A stretch of 40,984 bases of DNA from Boletus sp. NGJ (GCA_019096195.1 JAGTXK010000058.1:1-40984), one strand, 5' to 3'. Positions 28,307 to 40,373 are shown, counted from the stretch's first letter. A program made the numbers and translations. Notes: a model not told the origin generated them from the sequence alone.

Positions 28307-30324
28307 ATGCAGTGCACAGATGAATCTCGTTTGCAGGACAAACCTATTATAGGTAAGGGTATCAGAAGATTTCAGAGAAAAGATAATGCTTAGATAACTG
28401 CAGACCCAGTTACTCAGCCAGTTAAGGAAGTTTTTACCTGCTCCCTAGCTTCTGTTGCCATTGAGCAAAAGGAAGAAGTTGGTAACCTTGCAAATTGTTC
28501 ATTGCAGTGCCTATGCAACTGACACTTGCCCCTTCCATCCCTCAAATGTATCTCCTCCAAGTGGTATCATGAAAATGATGGGTTAGATCGCTCATGGTTG
28601 AAATGCCTGCACACTGATTGCTCATTCTATGAAGTCATTCCCACTCATGTGTCTCTATCTATTTCCCTTCCATTGTTGAAGCAGAAGTGGCAGGATGATG
28701 ACATAGACTCCGTTCTGTCAAAATGCATTTGTTCCCATCACTCATCCCCTGAAGTTGTACCCTCCCATCCATCAGCATCCATCACCCAGTTGAAGCAGAG
28801 GTTTGAAGACAACAATGTAAATCACTGCCTGTCAAAACACCATCATGCTGATCATCCATTCCCTAAAGCCAATCATTCTCTATGTGGGCTGTCGTCTTCC
28901 AGCTTTCTTCTTCAAACTGTGGATTCTTCCATTGACATGAGGGTACAGATCACAATGTTTCTTTTATCTACTATCATATGTATTCAACAAGTTTTCAGGT
29001 CTCAGCATCAATTCTTGTGCTGTCCAATGAGTTGATTCAGCATGTTCTGAAATACCTCAGGATGAATGACCTCTGGACGTGCAGCACAGTTTCTATTCTT
29101 TTCCAGGGAATTCTCGGGTCAGCTCATCTTTCCTGCCGTGGGACTGCAGCCCAGCGGATGGTTATCGGTGTCCCCCCAACATTACCGGGCACTTCTTGTA
29201 TGGAGGCAATTGAGCTCATATGTTGCCCCTGGAAACATCTACTTCAATGTCACTCAGGACTACGACCTCCGTGCAGTGGATATCTTCCTGCAAACACCTG
29301 GAGTTGTCAACAGTACCTCTGTTTCCCTCAATTGCAATGGTGATGCACTCTCGACGACTTTGATTGCTCAGGTCATGGAGAGTGTGATGGCATCAGGCTG
29401 TAGCCAAGTCTCGCTCTCCTACTTCTCTCCCACCCCCCCTGCCATGATGCACACACTCCCAAAGGCTGTCGACACGCACCTGAACCACCTAGATGCATTC
29501 AGTGCCAATACCCCCCTTGCCTTTTCCCCTGAGATTGCCCCCTTCTCGATGACAGTGCTTCGTCATGCATGCCGCTTCATTGGCTTTCTCTTCAAAATAC
29601 TGGGCTTACTAGTGGTTTGTGGAGTAAATTGCTTCCTCTGCTGGATCTGCCTCATCTGTTTGAGCTGGAACTCGACTGTCAGTGCCCACCCAAGGCTCTG
29701 TTGGGGTTCTTGAACCGTCATCCGTCCATCCAATCTCTCACTATCTCCACTGACCAGCTTCCAAAGCGGTCGTATCGCGGGACATATCCTCTGGTCAATC
29801 TTCCCAATTTATATCATGTGGGGGGACCACCAAGTTATGTTGCTATCCTTGTGAGACACCTCCAGGATCTTAGGGAGGTTGGTTCACTTGGATTGGTTCT
29901 TTCCGAGTCCACTTCCTCCTCACGGCCACTCGTCTCCGCTGTGCTGGACTGTACCAAGTACTTTGGTAACTTATCTTCTCTCAAAGTCACATTAGGGAAC
30001 ACTGGAAATGCTGATGATGACAAGTTGTGGCTCCCTGACCATGATGGGCGTATCTGCAATGCCGAGCATCTCATCATTATCCACCAACTAAACTTTGTAC
30101 ACATGGATGATTTTCCGGTAAGGCCGTTCACGAGATTTGTAGTTCCTTGACATTGACACTGGGAACTTCTGTAGTATCATTGTGGTTCTTGGCTTCATGC
30201 ATTTCCTAACGTGCAGAACATAAGATTGATCACGAATGGGTTTGAAGACAATGCAAATTTACAAGCTCAGTTTAGAAGGTATATCCCCCGTAAAGGAATT
30301 GAATTAGATGTATCACTCTTCTAG
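28307..30324 (+). pseudogene. F-box / leucine-rich-repeat protein gene, broken
   Basis: Exon 1 (28307-28942) starts MQCTDESRLQDKPIIG and contains three Cys/His-rich units of about 40 residues (WLKCLHTDCSFYEVIPTH, VLSKCICSHHSSPEVVPSH, CLSKHHHADHPFPKANHS). A 56-bp intron (28943-28998, GTACAG..TTTCAG, phase 0) leads to exon 2 with an F-box-like motif (LSNELIQHVLKYLRMNDLW), then APGNIYFNVTQDYD and leucine-rich repeats (LPLLDLPHLFELELDC, HPSIQSLTIS). A 57-bp intron (30118-30174, phase 0) precedes exon 3 (WLHAFPNVQNIRLITNGFED) with stop at 30322. F-box proteins recruit substrates to SCF ubiquitin ligases. Two stops in exon 1 (28391, 28520) and frameshifts near 29140 and 29590 make it a pseudogene; both introns still splice in frame. 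Confidence 0.72.
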
Positions 30325-30593
30325 AGTGGAGTGAGGTGGTATATCCTTGTATTCTAGTATACCAGTGTATAAGTAGGTAGTCTTTGTACACTGGTTGTGA
30401 AATCTCAGATCTCAGCATCGGGTACAATATTTGATCACTGAACAAAGGCAACAAATTATGTTGTAAATATAAATGGATATCCTTGTATTGTCTCATACTA
30501 GATTTCCAATATGGGGAAACAAGGTTGGGTAGACTCCATGGCAGATAAAAACTGATGAGGAAAAGAGGAAGCATTGTCCTCAGTATTTCTGCC

Positions 30594-31412
30594 ATGCCCG
30601 CAACCCGATGTTCATCTGTACCACCATTCAATGACGTTTGTGATCCCCCCCACCTAATGCCTCTTCTTTCATCGCAAACACAGATGTGTTACCAATCAAC
30701 AACTCAAGTTCCTGTTTCTGGAATGGAGGAGATATTGATGGTCAGGCCACCTGTTATGGCACCTGCATTCCGAGTAGTAAAACGTACCACCATACCACTC
30801 CCCCCTCATGCGAGGTCACCTAAAAGTGTTTCATTCCACCCTGATGTGGTGAATCAGGCTGAGGAGACCCGACAGACTCCATGACTGACTGATGGACTCA
30901 CCGACACCATCGGAATCCAGTTTATCATCACTGGAATCTGAATCCGATGATGAGCAACAAAACACAGAAAATACCCACAGCCGAACGGAGAGGCCAGGAG
31001 ACCAGGGAGAGGGGGATATAACTTGGAAGTGAAGTTAGGGTGGGATGACACAACAGTCCATGAAATTGAAGGTGTGTTACAGTGCATGAATAATGAAGAT
31101 CGCACCTCATCTTATCCATCTGCCTAGCGATTCGTTCACAGGGCAATGAAGAAGCATCTCAATGAGGGCAAATGCTGAACCATGCAAGACTGGAAGGGAA
31201 TGGATATTGTGATAAAAAAGGTGGGTATTGGGCAAATGTGTGCCAGCGTCAGTAAATAATCACATTTGTGGACAGACCTTGTCACCATGTTTCTGGCCCA
31301 TGTGGACTTCCAGTCCTCTTGGCCCATTTACGATCTCATCCAACTTCGATTGAAGTATACATCATCCAGGTCTCGACAAAGAAGGGGAGCAAGTCCACGT
31401 CCTGCAGTGTAA
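30594..31412 (+). pseudogene. Uncharacterised Agaricomycete protein (GRGGYNLE motif), broken
   Basis: A possible start MPATRCSSVPPFND (30594) precedes a 48-bp intron (30636-30683), then a P/S-rich part (HARSPKSVSFHPDVVN) and an acidic serine stretch (PSESSLSSLESESDDE). The conserved part is RRPGRGGYNLEVKLGWD, then FVHRAMKKHLNEGKC, then a 51-bp intron (31225-31275, phase 1) and VDFQSSWPIYDLIQLRLKY with TSSRSRQRR at the end, stop at 31410. This order matches a family I recall in mushroom genomes that has no known function. Frameshifts near 30885 and 31012 and two TAG/TGA codons break it. Confidence 0.5.
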
Positions 31413-31747
31413 TGTAGAGTAACTGCATCCGTGTACAAAATGTATTGTAAATTTGTGTCTGTTCTTGAATATGGGATCATGTACTACTAAATCTGGTGAG
31501 GTAAAACGGAATAGTTGGCACACATACAATGAGGCTGGTCGCCAACTGGTCACTTGGCAATGGCGATGCCGAAACGGTCTTGGTTGTGGATCACAACTTC
31601 AGTAGATGTGGCGAATGGTGAGTGGTGAATGGGTTCGTTTTGGGTAGCAGGCATCAGTAGAATATAGGTAGGGAGCTTATAGATGACCTCTGATGTGCAC
31701 ATGAACGCCAGCTGCTGAGTGGGAGGGAGGCTTGTCTGTTTGATCAT
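31362..31747 (-). pseudogene. Unidentified coding-like fragment beside repeat R3
   Basis: Two overlapping minus-strand frames (31550-31747, then 31362-31553) read smoothly from one to the other across a stop, with SEVIYKLPTYILLMPATQ and LYVCQLFRFTSPDLVVHD. No domain is recognised. It partly overlaps the C-terminal exon of the plus-strand GYNLE pseudogene at 31362-31412. It may belong to the same mobile unit as repeat R3, which lies directly upstream in the same orientation. Confidence 0.25.
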
Positions 31748-31799
31748 TGATTTAGGCTTTTGTCAACAGTAATAACAACACATACCGATTATCCATTTA

Positions 31800-32070
31800 T
31801 AAGTATTAGATAGCATAGGTACATGGTGAGTGGTTACTACGATTGTGTATGCATGATGATGTAAAGGCAGAAAAGGATACCCATGAGAAATCACCAGGAT
31901 TGATAAAGTGAACTGAGTTGTACTTCACGTGATGTGCTGCGGCACCACCCGGACTGAAGTTCAATTCACAATAACAATCTGATGACTGTATTAGGTAAGG
32001 CTTTTCCTTCTTCATCCGCAACCGCTATGTACTGTAGTACCCCCACTCAGCAATTTTGTAGACCTGTACA
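31800..32070 (-). repeat. Repeat R, copy 3 (minus)
   Basis: On the minus strand it reads GTCTACAAAATTGCTGAGTG, GATGAAGAAGGAAAAGCC and then on to CACTCACCATGTACCTATGC, closely matching R1 (22693-22980) in inverted orientation. A frame with AAAHHVKYNSVHFINPGDF is clearest in this copy. Base-level decay (CG to TG) differs between copies. Confidence 0.75.
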
Positions 32071-32365
32071 TCATAAATGTTGCAGTTAGTAGTCGAAAGG
32101 CTCGTCGCATGAACCTATTGCTTCATTGTGATACACATTGTAAATTCTGATAACAAGATTGATAGTAGACTATGGTGTGTACGCTTAGGTTCAATTTTCG
32201 TTGCATATGTTGTTGATGGCACTAATTATAATAGTGACTCGTCAATGTCTCCTTGGTGCATGACAGGCTTAATCACTCGCATGGGACAACAAAATGCCTA
32301 CAAGATAACGCACTGTTCGAGGATGGGAGAGTCATGATCGACCATAGTGTGCATTGAACTAAATT

Positions 32366-32394
32366 GTTTGTTGTTGTTGTTGTTGTTGTTGTGT
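32366..32394 (+). repeat. (TTG)n microsatellite
   Basis: About eight TTG units in a row, ending in TTGTGTAG, just upstream of the acidic-protein frame at 32455. It has no coding role that can be shown. Confidence 0.9.
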
Positions 32395-32454
32395 AGTAAC
32401 AAAGCGGTAGACCATCATTGTTCACCACCCCTTCCCATCTGTCTCAGTTACAAT

Positions 32455-33229
32455 ATGTCGCCCAATCATCGTTTCCAAATTTCACTCTTCCTTGATCACC
32501 ATTCCCACTCTCACCCTGTTGAAGCCTCTTGCAGGGAAGGAGATCACTACTATACGTTTTTTCCAGCTCCTCACGTTGGAACTGGACGATATGTATCTAG
32601 CTTCGAGGAATGGCTAGAGGTCGTTGACGCCCTCACTGATGAGGGTCTCATAGCCTTCGAAGAACTCGAAGCGGCTGTTCATGTGCACCAATGCTGCTCT
32701 CAGGGTGCATAGTGTCAGTATCTCCCTTCCCGTGGCATTGAAGGAAATGTAGGTGTATCTGTGGACATTCCACTGCCACCACCCTCTGATGCAGAGGGTA
32801 CTTCTTCTGTGACTTCGAATGCTACCTTACCACTACAAGGTACATAGTCCAGGGCAATACCAGATTCCTGGAGTGGAACTGATGAATCGTTTAGGCAGTT
32901 TGCCATGTCCCTTCGACAGAATCCTTCTCGCTTGGAGGGTGGTATGGGACTGGGCCTTAGGTGTCTTCGAATTCCCTGCCCTCATGTCAACCATGGAGAA
33001 GACATTCGGCGAGGAGTTTGCTTACGAAGAATGGCGCGAAACCTTCAATGCTGTTTTTGACGCCTCCTCGATGGACACTGAAGATGTCGATCTGCTTGCG
33101 GGTGATGATTCAGCGGCACCACAGAAGCCTCCAGCCATCCAGGTTGTTGAAGACATCATGTCATCCCTGGGAGTTTCAATCACGGCCTCGTGCACAGTTT
33201 CATTGCTCGCTCCCGCCGCTGCTCCTTAG
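32455..33229 (+). pseudogene. Unrecognised acidic, Pro/Ser-rich protein, broken
   Basis: The frame starts MSPNHRFQISLFLDHHSH at 32455 and contains SSFEEWLEVVDALTDEGLIA, then PLPPPSDAEGTSSVTS and SWSGTDESFRQFAMSLRQNP. It then shifts frame near 32980 to KTFGEEFAYEEWRETFNAVF and an acidic tail with DIMSSLGVS, ending at 33229. In-frame TAG codons occur near 32711 and 32846. The composition is protein-like and acidic, but I recognise no family. It could be the decayed upstream part of the Spt5-like gene that follows or a separate gene. Confidence 0.35.
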
Positions 33230-33261
33230 TCCGTACCCACAGCACTGAAGCTGAGTCACGT

Positions 33262-36048
33262 TGACCATCGAAACGCCGTCGGACAGGAACAAAGCGCCGT
33301 CGAACAACATCTATATTTCTAGATGTCGCTGCGTCAGAAGGGGATGAAGAGGAGGAGGAGGAGTTTGACGAGTCTGAAAGTGTCCAACAAGTTTCAGCTG
33401 GGCCCATTCTTCCGGCTGGACGGGTGTCGTATGCTCGACAAATTGAGCAAGTCATCAATTGGTACGAGTGGCCCTTGCCGCCACCCTCACAAGAACAGTC
33501 GGGTGCAGATCTTTCGCCCATACTTAATCCAGGCCCAATCAATGAAAGAATATTTGTCGTTGATTTCGGCACCAGTGAGTGGCTCATTTTATTATCGGAT
33601 TTCTCACTTATTATATTTCCCTTGCCCCAGTAAACATAATGAAATTCTGTCGTACCATGTTGGAGGACCATGTGCTCTACGGTGTCGGCGAGTTCCAATG
33701 ATTCTGCACAAGGTATATGTCGAAGCCCTCAGCCCCCGGCACATTTATTCCTGTTGCCCGCCATCGCACAAGGCTACTCATCTGGAGCATTGTTCTCCTA
33801 TCCGAGGATGATCGGGTCTTTTTACAACCATCTGATGAATCTGTTCGCCCGGGATCTTGGGTGCGAATCTTGTCGAGGGCTTTACAAGGACGATATCGGG
33901 TATGTTCACGCTGCCGATGCTGATCATTGTGATGTTCTTGTAGTACCTTGTCGATGTCCATACGACAACGTCATTGAAAACCCAGAACCTCACCTTCGTC
34001 AATGGAAGCTCTTTGACAAAGCCAAGGCCATGCAAAAGCATCTTACAGTTGTTCCTGTAGAAGGCAGCTCAGGGATCATAAAATGTCACAGGGAATTCTA
34101 CTTTCATGGAGCTTCTTCGCCGTTCTCTTCGCCAATCTTCGTTGGAAATTGTTGACACACCCCATCCGGATCGTATCGCACTTCGTGCCGCTGCTCAAGT
34201 TGATTCATCGCTGATCCAAGAGACATATCATGTGTTCTCCACCAGATTCTGGAAAGAGGGCGATCTTGTGCGCCCAATCAACAGTCCCCTTGTGGGGATG
34301 AGAACGACCGTGGTCTCCATTGAATTCAAAAACTCCACTGTTGCTATATCGCCCTGCGACTTGGGTTTACCTGGATGCACGTTGCTGCTCGTGGATGTCC
34401 GTTGTATATTCAGAACTGGTGACAATATCCGGGTGATTGCTGGCGTTCATCGCGGATCCACTGGATATGTACTCAGTCCCGGTGAACATGATGCAACTGT
34501 CTTGGTTGAACTCAACAACATAGTGAGTCTTTGTGTCCTCCATCCGAAGAAATGCTCATTCTTGATATAGATTGTGGTTCCCATCACATTTCTGGAGTCC
34601 TACTTAACTCAACATGTGGCATCTGCTACATCTGCTCAGCCATGTCTCAATGTCGCACAAGTACTCCCTCCCTGCCTTTAATAAATGGATGCAGGGTGAC
34701 CTGGTTGACATTCTTTGCAGAAAATACCAAGGGTGGCAAGGGACATTAGAGATCTTCGAAGGAGATAGGTGGATGTGGGTTTTCATAAATATACCTGCAC
34801 TTGCTCCTCAGCACCAGGACAAGGCAAAAACAGAAAATGAGGCTAAACTGGTCCTTCTGTGCGAGGACAAGGTGAAGATCTCTAAGCTGGAGGGTATTCT
34901 CTCCTACATGAAGGATAGGAGTTATGACATTAGCATTGGCAATATGTTGCAGGTTGTACAGGGAATGCATCATGGTCTCATTGGCCTTGTAAAAGATGTG
35001 GACGTTCAAAAAGCAGAGGTATGGCTCATCTCTGAAGTGAACACTTGTGCAGTGAGCTCTAGTTTAATCTTTTCATAAGAATCTACTGATTGTTACACAG
35101 GTGGTCATTCTCATTCCACTGTGTGCTATATTTGCCCACTTCTCATTGCCATTCCCACATGTCATTGGTTGTACTGTATGGATAATACATGGAGAGAAAA
35201 AAGGCTTCTGAGTGACTCTGCACTCCAACAGTCATATCAGGAGTGTAGTATTGCTACCTAATTATTACAGCTTCAAGGTGAAGAATGAGCACTTGGCTAC
35301 TGAGTAGGTTGTGTTTCTACTACTCCACCACCTCTGTTTTTAATCAAAAATAGGTGTGGTCTTCTCTTAAATGGTGCTTGTTTGCAAGACCCACTGTTGG
35401 AGGAATTTCAAAGGGTTGTAGTGAGGCCTTATAGATGTGAAGATCTGGTATCTTATGCTGTAATCCCTCCACTGACTCCTAACTCCAATGAAGATTTTGC
35501 ACAAGATTCTACTTTGAGCATCACTACGCAGGACTGTTTAGCACCTATTGAGACATTGATCGACAAAGGTGACACATCGGGACACATTGTTTACTTTATG
35601 CCTAATTGATTGTGTAGATTGCATTGGGTGGCTATTCAATGACTCATTCTGCGATTTCTCACAATATGTGCTGTGTTTCAACCTCAGTGCTGTGTACCAT
35701 GGGGGCAACTACAGTAAACGAATCATGCAAATGGCTCCAAATTGCTTCACCAACAAAGATGGGCCAGCACCTCTCGATTCTGTGTGTCTTTCCATTTTTA
35801 GTAACCATGTGGGTGCAAAGCTAGAGGACCACTATGTGCCCACATATCTGCTGGACCCTGCTAGTCCTACATTCAAGGATCAATACATGCTGGTTTTGCA
35901 AGGGGACTTGAAAGGTACCTTTTGCAAAGTGCTGAGATGGATAAGGAAGGAGAAGAAGGCGGAGGTCGCAGCCATAGCCACTACACAGAGAAGTAAGGTT
36001 GTATTGGATGCAGCAGATATCTGTCTAGCAATTCCTTTCTCCTCATAA
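33262..36048 (+). pseudogene. Spt5-like multi-KOW protein, degenerate
   Basis: It starts with a basic/acidic stretch (KRRRTGTKRRRTTSIFLDVA, then a run of Glu). After a 56-bp intron (33575-33630, phase 1) come an NGN-like region and KOW motifs: GSWVRIL with RGLYKDDIGYVHAAD (frameshift between them near 33872), GDNIRVIAGVHRGSTGYV, GDLVDILCRKYQGWQG, GNMLQVVQGMHHGLIG and a last DQYMLVLQGDLKGTF near the C-terminus. Further introns are about 34523-34570 (48 bp) and 35019-35100 (82 bp), both phase 0. Spt5 proteins clamp RNA polymerase II and support elongation; this belongs to an expanded mushroom side family, not the single-copy core gene. A TGA near 33700 and shifts near 34105 and 34670 show decay. 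Confidence 0.72.
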
Positions 36049-36316
36049 TAATGTACCTGGTCTCACTATTAACCTATATGTTGAGAAGTTATATTCATAA
36101 TGTTATTCCAGACATGCATATCATTGAGCTACAAAAGTACAAAATTTACACCTCAGTTGCCATGTCACTGCACTTCTTCCCTATACAATTATATGTTATG
36201 GCTGGCAATTTGGGTCTCCTTCTCTAGATCCCCCCATCATGGAGTGTTGTACCATATACCCTATATGTTGCTTATTGACAATGTTGAGCCCCACTGATTA
36301 ACATGCTTAGTCATTG

Positions 36317-37735
36317 TCAATGAACCAGAAGTATGCTCACCATGGTTTGTGAGATGAGTACTGCAATCATGCTCAATGCCAACACATGGACCAAAATTTG
36401 TGTGGCTGTCACAACAGCAGTTGACAAAGTACATGGTTTGGAAAGTTGTTTGACTAATGGAATAGGCTTCTTCCAGATGCTGATTTTAGGATTATTTTTG
36501 GGGCTAGAGGTTGCAGTTGCAATCCAATAGTATATATTTCCTTCAAAAGCCTTCAGCTTCATCAGAATAGAGCAATGTATGTGGCTAGAGCTTACCACTA
36601 TCATTTGAGCACGTCCCATAGTGGAATGCTGCAACACCTGGAGTAGAGTGCCACTCACCTTGTGGAAAACATAGGCTTTGCCATCTTCTCCCCCATCAAT
36701 GATCCTTTGACCAGCTTCTCCAAATACAACTTGTTTAGGAAACATTTTCGAGGGTTTTGTGTCATAGATCTGAATACATGCTGCATCATCCAACCGATGT
36801 AGATTATAATCTGTCATCACATTATTGATGACAAAATAGTTACAAGTGGAATCTACTGCAACCCTTCCACTGTGAAATGATTAATTGTGATAGAGGGTAA
36901 GTTTATAATACATACATCATTCATCCAGTAGATTGCATCTCTATCAAGGTGCCATCTTTGCTCCAAAGGGTGTGACTAGAAGAATGAGATTGTTGATCAG
37001 ACAATACCTCATATACAGGTGCCATCGATTTACATTTCTCCATCATGTATTCCAAATACCATAATGTCACTGCCAAGGAAACAAGAAGCCCATGGTATGG
37101 TAGTTGCTGGCTCAATGATGAAGATATTTGATAAATGATACTTGGAATCCATGGTCCAGAGGTAAACTCATTTGCTATGCATTGATGTTATGAGATGGGG
37201 ATTGCCCTTGAAAGTCTCACATGTGAGTGACATGATTTCCTTGCCATTACCAATTCTCCTGGACCACAGTTTGTCAAACTCTGACATGGCATCAGCATGC
37301 TGCCTCTATATGACAATGTACCCCAAGCCAGTCCCCATACAAAGGGTTTCCTGGACATTGTCTTTGCAGGTTAGCCAATGGATGCATGTCACAGGATCCC
37401 TAGGGTTTCACGTTCGGCTCAGTTTCTTCACTTGAACTCATCTTGGTAGGTCCCACACCCACAATCTGTCTTTGTCTGAAGATAGCAATCAACAGTGGTA
37501 CATTCCCAAATATTGGGGATTATCATTTACTCACCTCCACTTGCAAGTAGATTGCCATTGCCTGACATGGCCATGCATAGTATGGCATTCTCATGATCAG
37601 AGAGACTGAAATCAAGTTTGTAAATTTTGATAGATGCTCCAAGAGAAAACATGTTGCTGGGAATGTGTGTACTGGGACAGCTGCTAACTATAAATGCAGA
37701 GCCCTTGTACAGTTTATTGTCTGAAGCAACAATAG
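36317..37735 (-). pseudogene. WD40 protein with C-terminal membrane segment, degenerate
   Basis: In sense it starts near 37735 without a clear ATG (KLYKGSAFIVSSCPS), then WD40 blades: LSDHENAILCMAMSGNGNLL and LWVWDLP separated by an intron (GTGAGTAAAT..TCTTCAG), DPVTCIHWLTCKDNVQETLC with MGTGLGYIVI, VAVDSTCNYFVINN and VVFGEAGQRIIDGGEDGKAY. The C-terminus holds one hydrophobic segment (TQILVHVLALSMIAVLIS) before the stop. This blade order and tail fit a WD40-TM family that I know as amplified in mushrooms. Stops near 37300-37200 and 36990 break it. Its missing 5' end abuts the inner edge of the right inverted-repeat arm (37757). Confidence 0.68.
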
Positions 37736-37756
37736 CTTAGAAAACACACATCAAGA

Positions 37757-38737
37757 TCTCCTAACAAAAGAGTTATGACTTGATAGGATACATTGAAATG
37801 ATGTGGGCGGGCAAGATCTTTGTCCTATTAGACTAATTAGCTTGTGTGATCTATCTTTCAAGATACTACTTATTCTTCAGACATAAAAAGGTAGATGAAG
37901 TAATGTGGGCGATGATGTAAAGAGGAGTACATGTACAATGAAAAGATAAACACTTTTGTGATTGACAATTAGGATACTACTTCATGCTCAATTTGAGAGG
38001 GTACATTACAATGTGGGGGATGATGGGAACATGCAGAAAAGAGCAGTTGTGAGAAATCACCAGGTTGATAAAGTGAACCGAGTTACACCTCACATGACTG
38101 TGCCATGCTGGCATCGCCTGGACTGAGTTCAATTCACAATAACAGTCCAACCATTGTATTAGGTAAGACTTTTTCTTCTTCATCCACAATTACCATGTAC
38201 TCCACTTCACAATGTAATCTGTAGATATAGTGGTAGGTAGCGAGACTCACAAGTTTCCTTCCAAATTGTGAATGCAGCAAGATTACAAATGTTGTGATGT
38301 AAATGATTAATGAACTTATTATACTCATTATCATATACTCATTGTCTTCCAAGTATAAACTTTATGTTTTCTGTTATTATTCCCTCTAATGAAAGTTCAA
38401 GGTTGTTAGAGTATGTGGCTTACATTTTCAATACTACCATATCTAACAATTGGTAGTGGTGGGTAGATGCTGGTATTGTCATCATTGTCACCAGGTTATT
38501 GTTTAGATATGTCCCACCTCTTGTTTTCCATAGTTTTCTACCTCAAATGGGTTCAAGGGCTTACCTGTATGTCACTACCTACTCAGGAATGTATGGGATC
38601 TCTCTGCCCTTGGATGTAGGCTCAACTCATTTTTAAATATAGTTGAAGGTGTCTAATCATTGTACTAGACAATGCCCAGCCATAATCACCATTATTGTTG
38701 CTTCTGCCTGAGATCCTATGATCTAGATAGTGATGGG
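37757..38737 (-). repeat. Long inverted repeat, right arm (pairs with 27086-28120)
   Basis: The reverse complement of this arm matches 27086-28120. From 37783 to about 38700 the match is almost perfect, including the unusual stretches TGGGCGGGCAAGATCTTTG and the repeat R core at about 37970-38230. It lacks the 60-bp insertion present in the left arm. The outer edge (38700-38737) is diverged. Confidence 0.92.
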
Positions 38738-39362
38738 CACACTTGTATATAAAACTGATGTTCTTAGGGGCAGCAACACTCGCGAGGCACACAAAATGAC
38801 ACAAAAAGACTGACAAAGGGCTCAATAATTATCTGTAGCTTCCATTTCACCAACTCGCAAGCTACCCCTAGCATCACAATGGCAAACAGGATGGTAGTCA
38901 CTTCTTTCAGGGCTCTAAATACTCATCCTTCTATCTGTGTTGAAATTAGAAAGGCCATTAAAAGATAGGTGTGGTGGGTACTAGAGGATGCAGAGTCTGC
39001 TCTTTGTTGCACAGAAGTTCAGTGGTATTACCATGGGAAGTGGAGTTCTAATGCTGGTCAGTGTTGAACAACTAGCAATGTATCTGCAACTCACAGGAGC
39101 AACCATTTTGGTGAGACTACTGACTGAGGGCAGAATAGGTAGAGCTAATAAATGTATGGACTCAATTGTCAAGGCGAGAAATAGGGTAACAATGATTTTG
39201 ACATTCATTTTCGATCTGGACCCCTTGACCAAGATATGTTATTGGTGTATGCTTTTTGTTCTTCACTGAGCCTTTTTTCATGCAAATGGTGACTGATGTC
39301 ATGAACTGTAGTGGGTTGGCCTGGTGGTATAAAACCTAGACATTGTTATACATACTGTAACC
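38738..39362. other. Spacer with no supportable gene
   Basis: The plus frame 38988-39269 is open for 93 codons and hydrophobic in parts but shows no motif, and its antisense frame is open as well. I see no promoter element or repeat match within the window. Confidence 0.35.
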
Positions 39363-40373
39363 ATGAAACTAGCTAAGTCTTCTTCTGACATGTACCCAGT
39401 GTGCTATCTGCCTTATTGTCACTACCCCAGTTCGCTCAATAGCCAATTGCACGATTCCATTGGCTATCATCTTAGTCCTAGTGATGTTACCCCTGAAGTG
39501 GGCCTGTCACTCATCAGCAATGCTCTACTGTTCACACCACCACATGTCTCTCCACCACTAGTAGATGTCTCAATGTCTCCCCCTACCATGCCTGTTCTCT
39601 TGCCACTGCTAGCAGGCATCCAAATGTCTTCCCCCACCACTCCTCACCCTCATTCTGGAACCCACTCATCAAGTGAACTTTGCAAAACAATCTGAAGAAT
39701 TGTTCATGCTGCTCATACTTTAGAAGACACACTTGAGAAGCTTAATACAGCCCTCTCTGACAAAGTCAGCCTTTGCATTAAGGATGCAATACGATTGGCA
39801 CTGGAACACGTCAATATATCTGCCCGCGTGCCCCAGAGTCCCACAGCAGCTTTATCCTCCACTACTGAGGTGAGCTGTTGAAGTTTTCCACTTCTGCTTG
39901 TAGTCTAAATCATCTAGGTTGTGGCTTGCAGCAGGACTCAAAGCTTTTTGCCCACTATCCTACAGACAGACAGTTATACAATTGGTCATCATTTCGCAGC
40001 TGTGCTGCAACTCTATCTGACTTCAATACCTCACTGTAAGGCAATTCATTCTCGTGGTATGTTAGCTCTGCTACACATTATTTCATATAGGGTGTTTATC
40101 ATTGGATTAAAGAGGAGCATGATTGTAATTTACCTGGGAAATGGAAAGAAGTACCCACTCAAAGTATGTAGTGATAAAGGTATTTTTCACTTGTGTAATC
40201 ACTTCATATACTTGTTATTTTTAGGACATGGATACACACTGTATAGTAGTATAAGAAAATGTATTCTTTGTCATGGTTCACCCTGTTTGCTGCTCAATAT
40301 GAGTATGTCACATCTCCAACACTCAAGTCATTATCAATTCACTTTCTTTCACAATCAATGCTCTATGTGTTAA
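39363..40373 (+). pseudogene. Unrecognised protein remnant with helical segment
   Basis: The frame from ATG 39363 (MKLAKSSSDMYP) is P/S-rich with two related words (VSMSPPTMP, IQMSSPTTP). After an in-frame TGA near 39693 it continues as an amphipathic helix (EDTLEKLNTALSDKVSLCIK, then LALEHVN). A GTGAGC..CATCTAG stretch of about 48 bp (near 39870-39917) could be an intron leading to TQSFLPTILQTDSYTIGHH and the rest of a frame to 40373. No family recognised. The helix and the intron support a former gene, while the single stop suggests decay. Confidence 0.3.
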
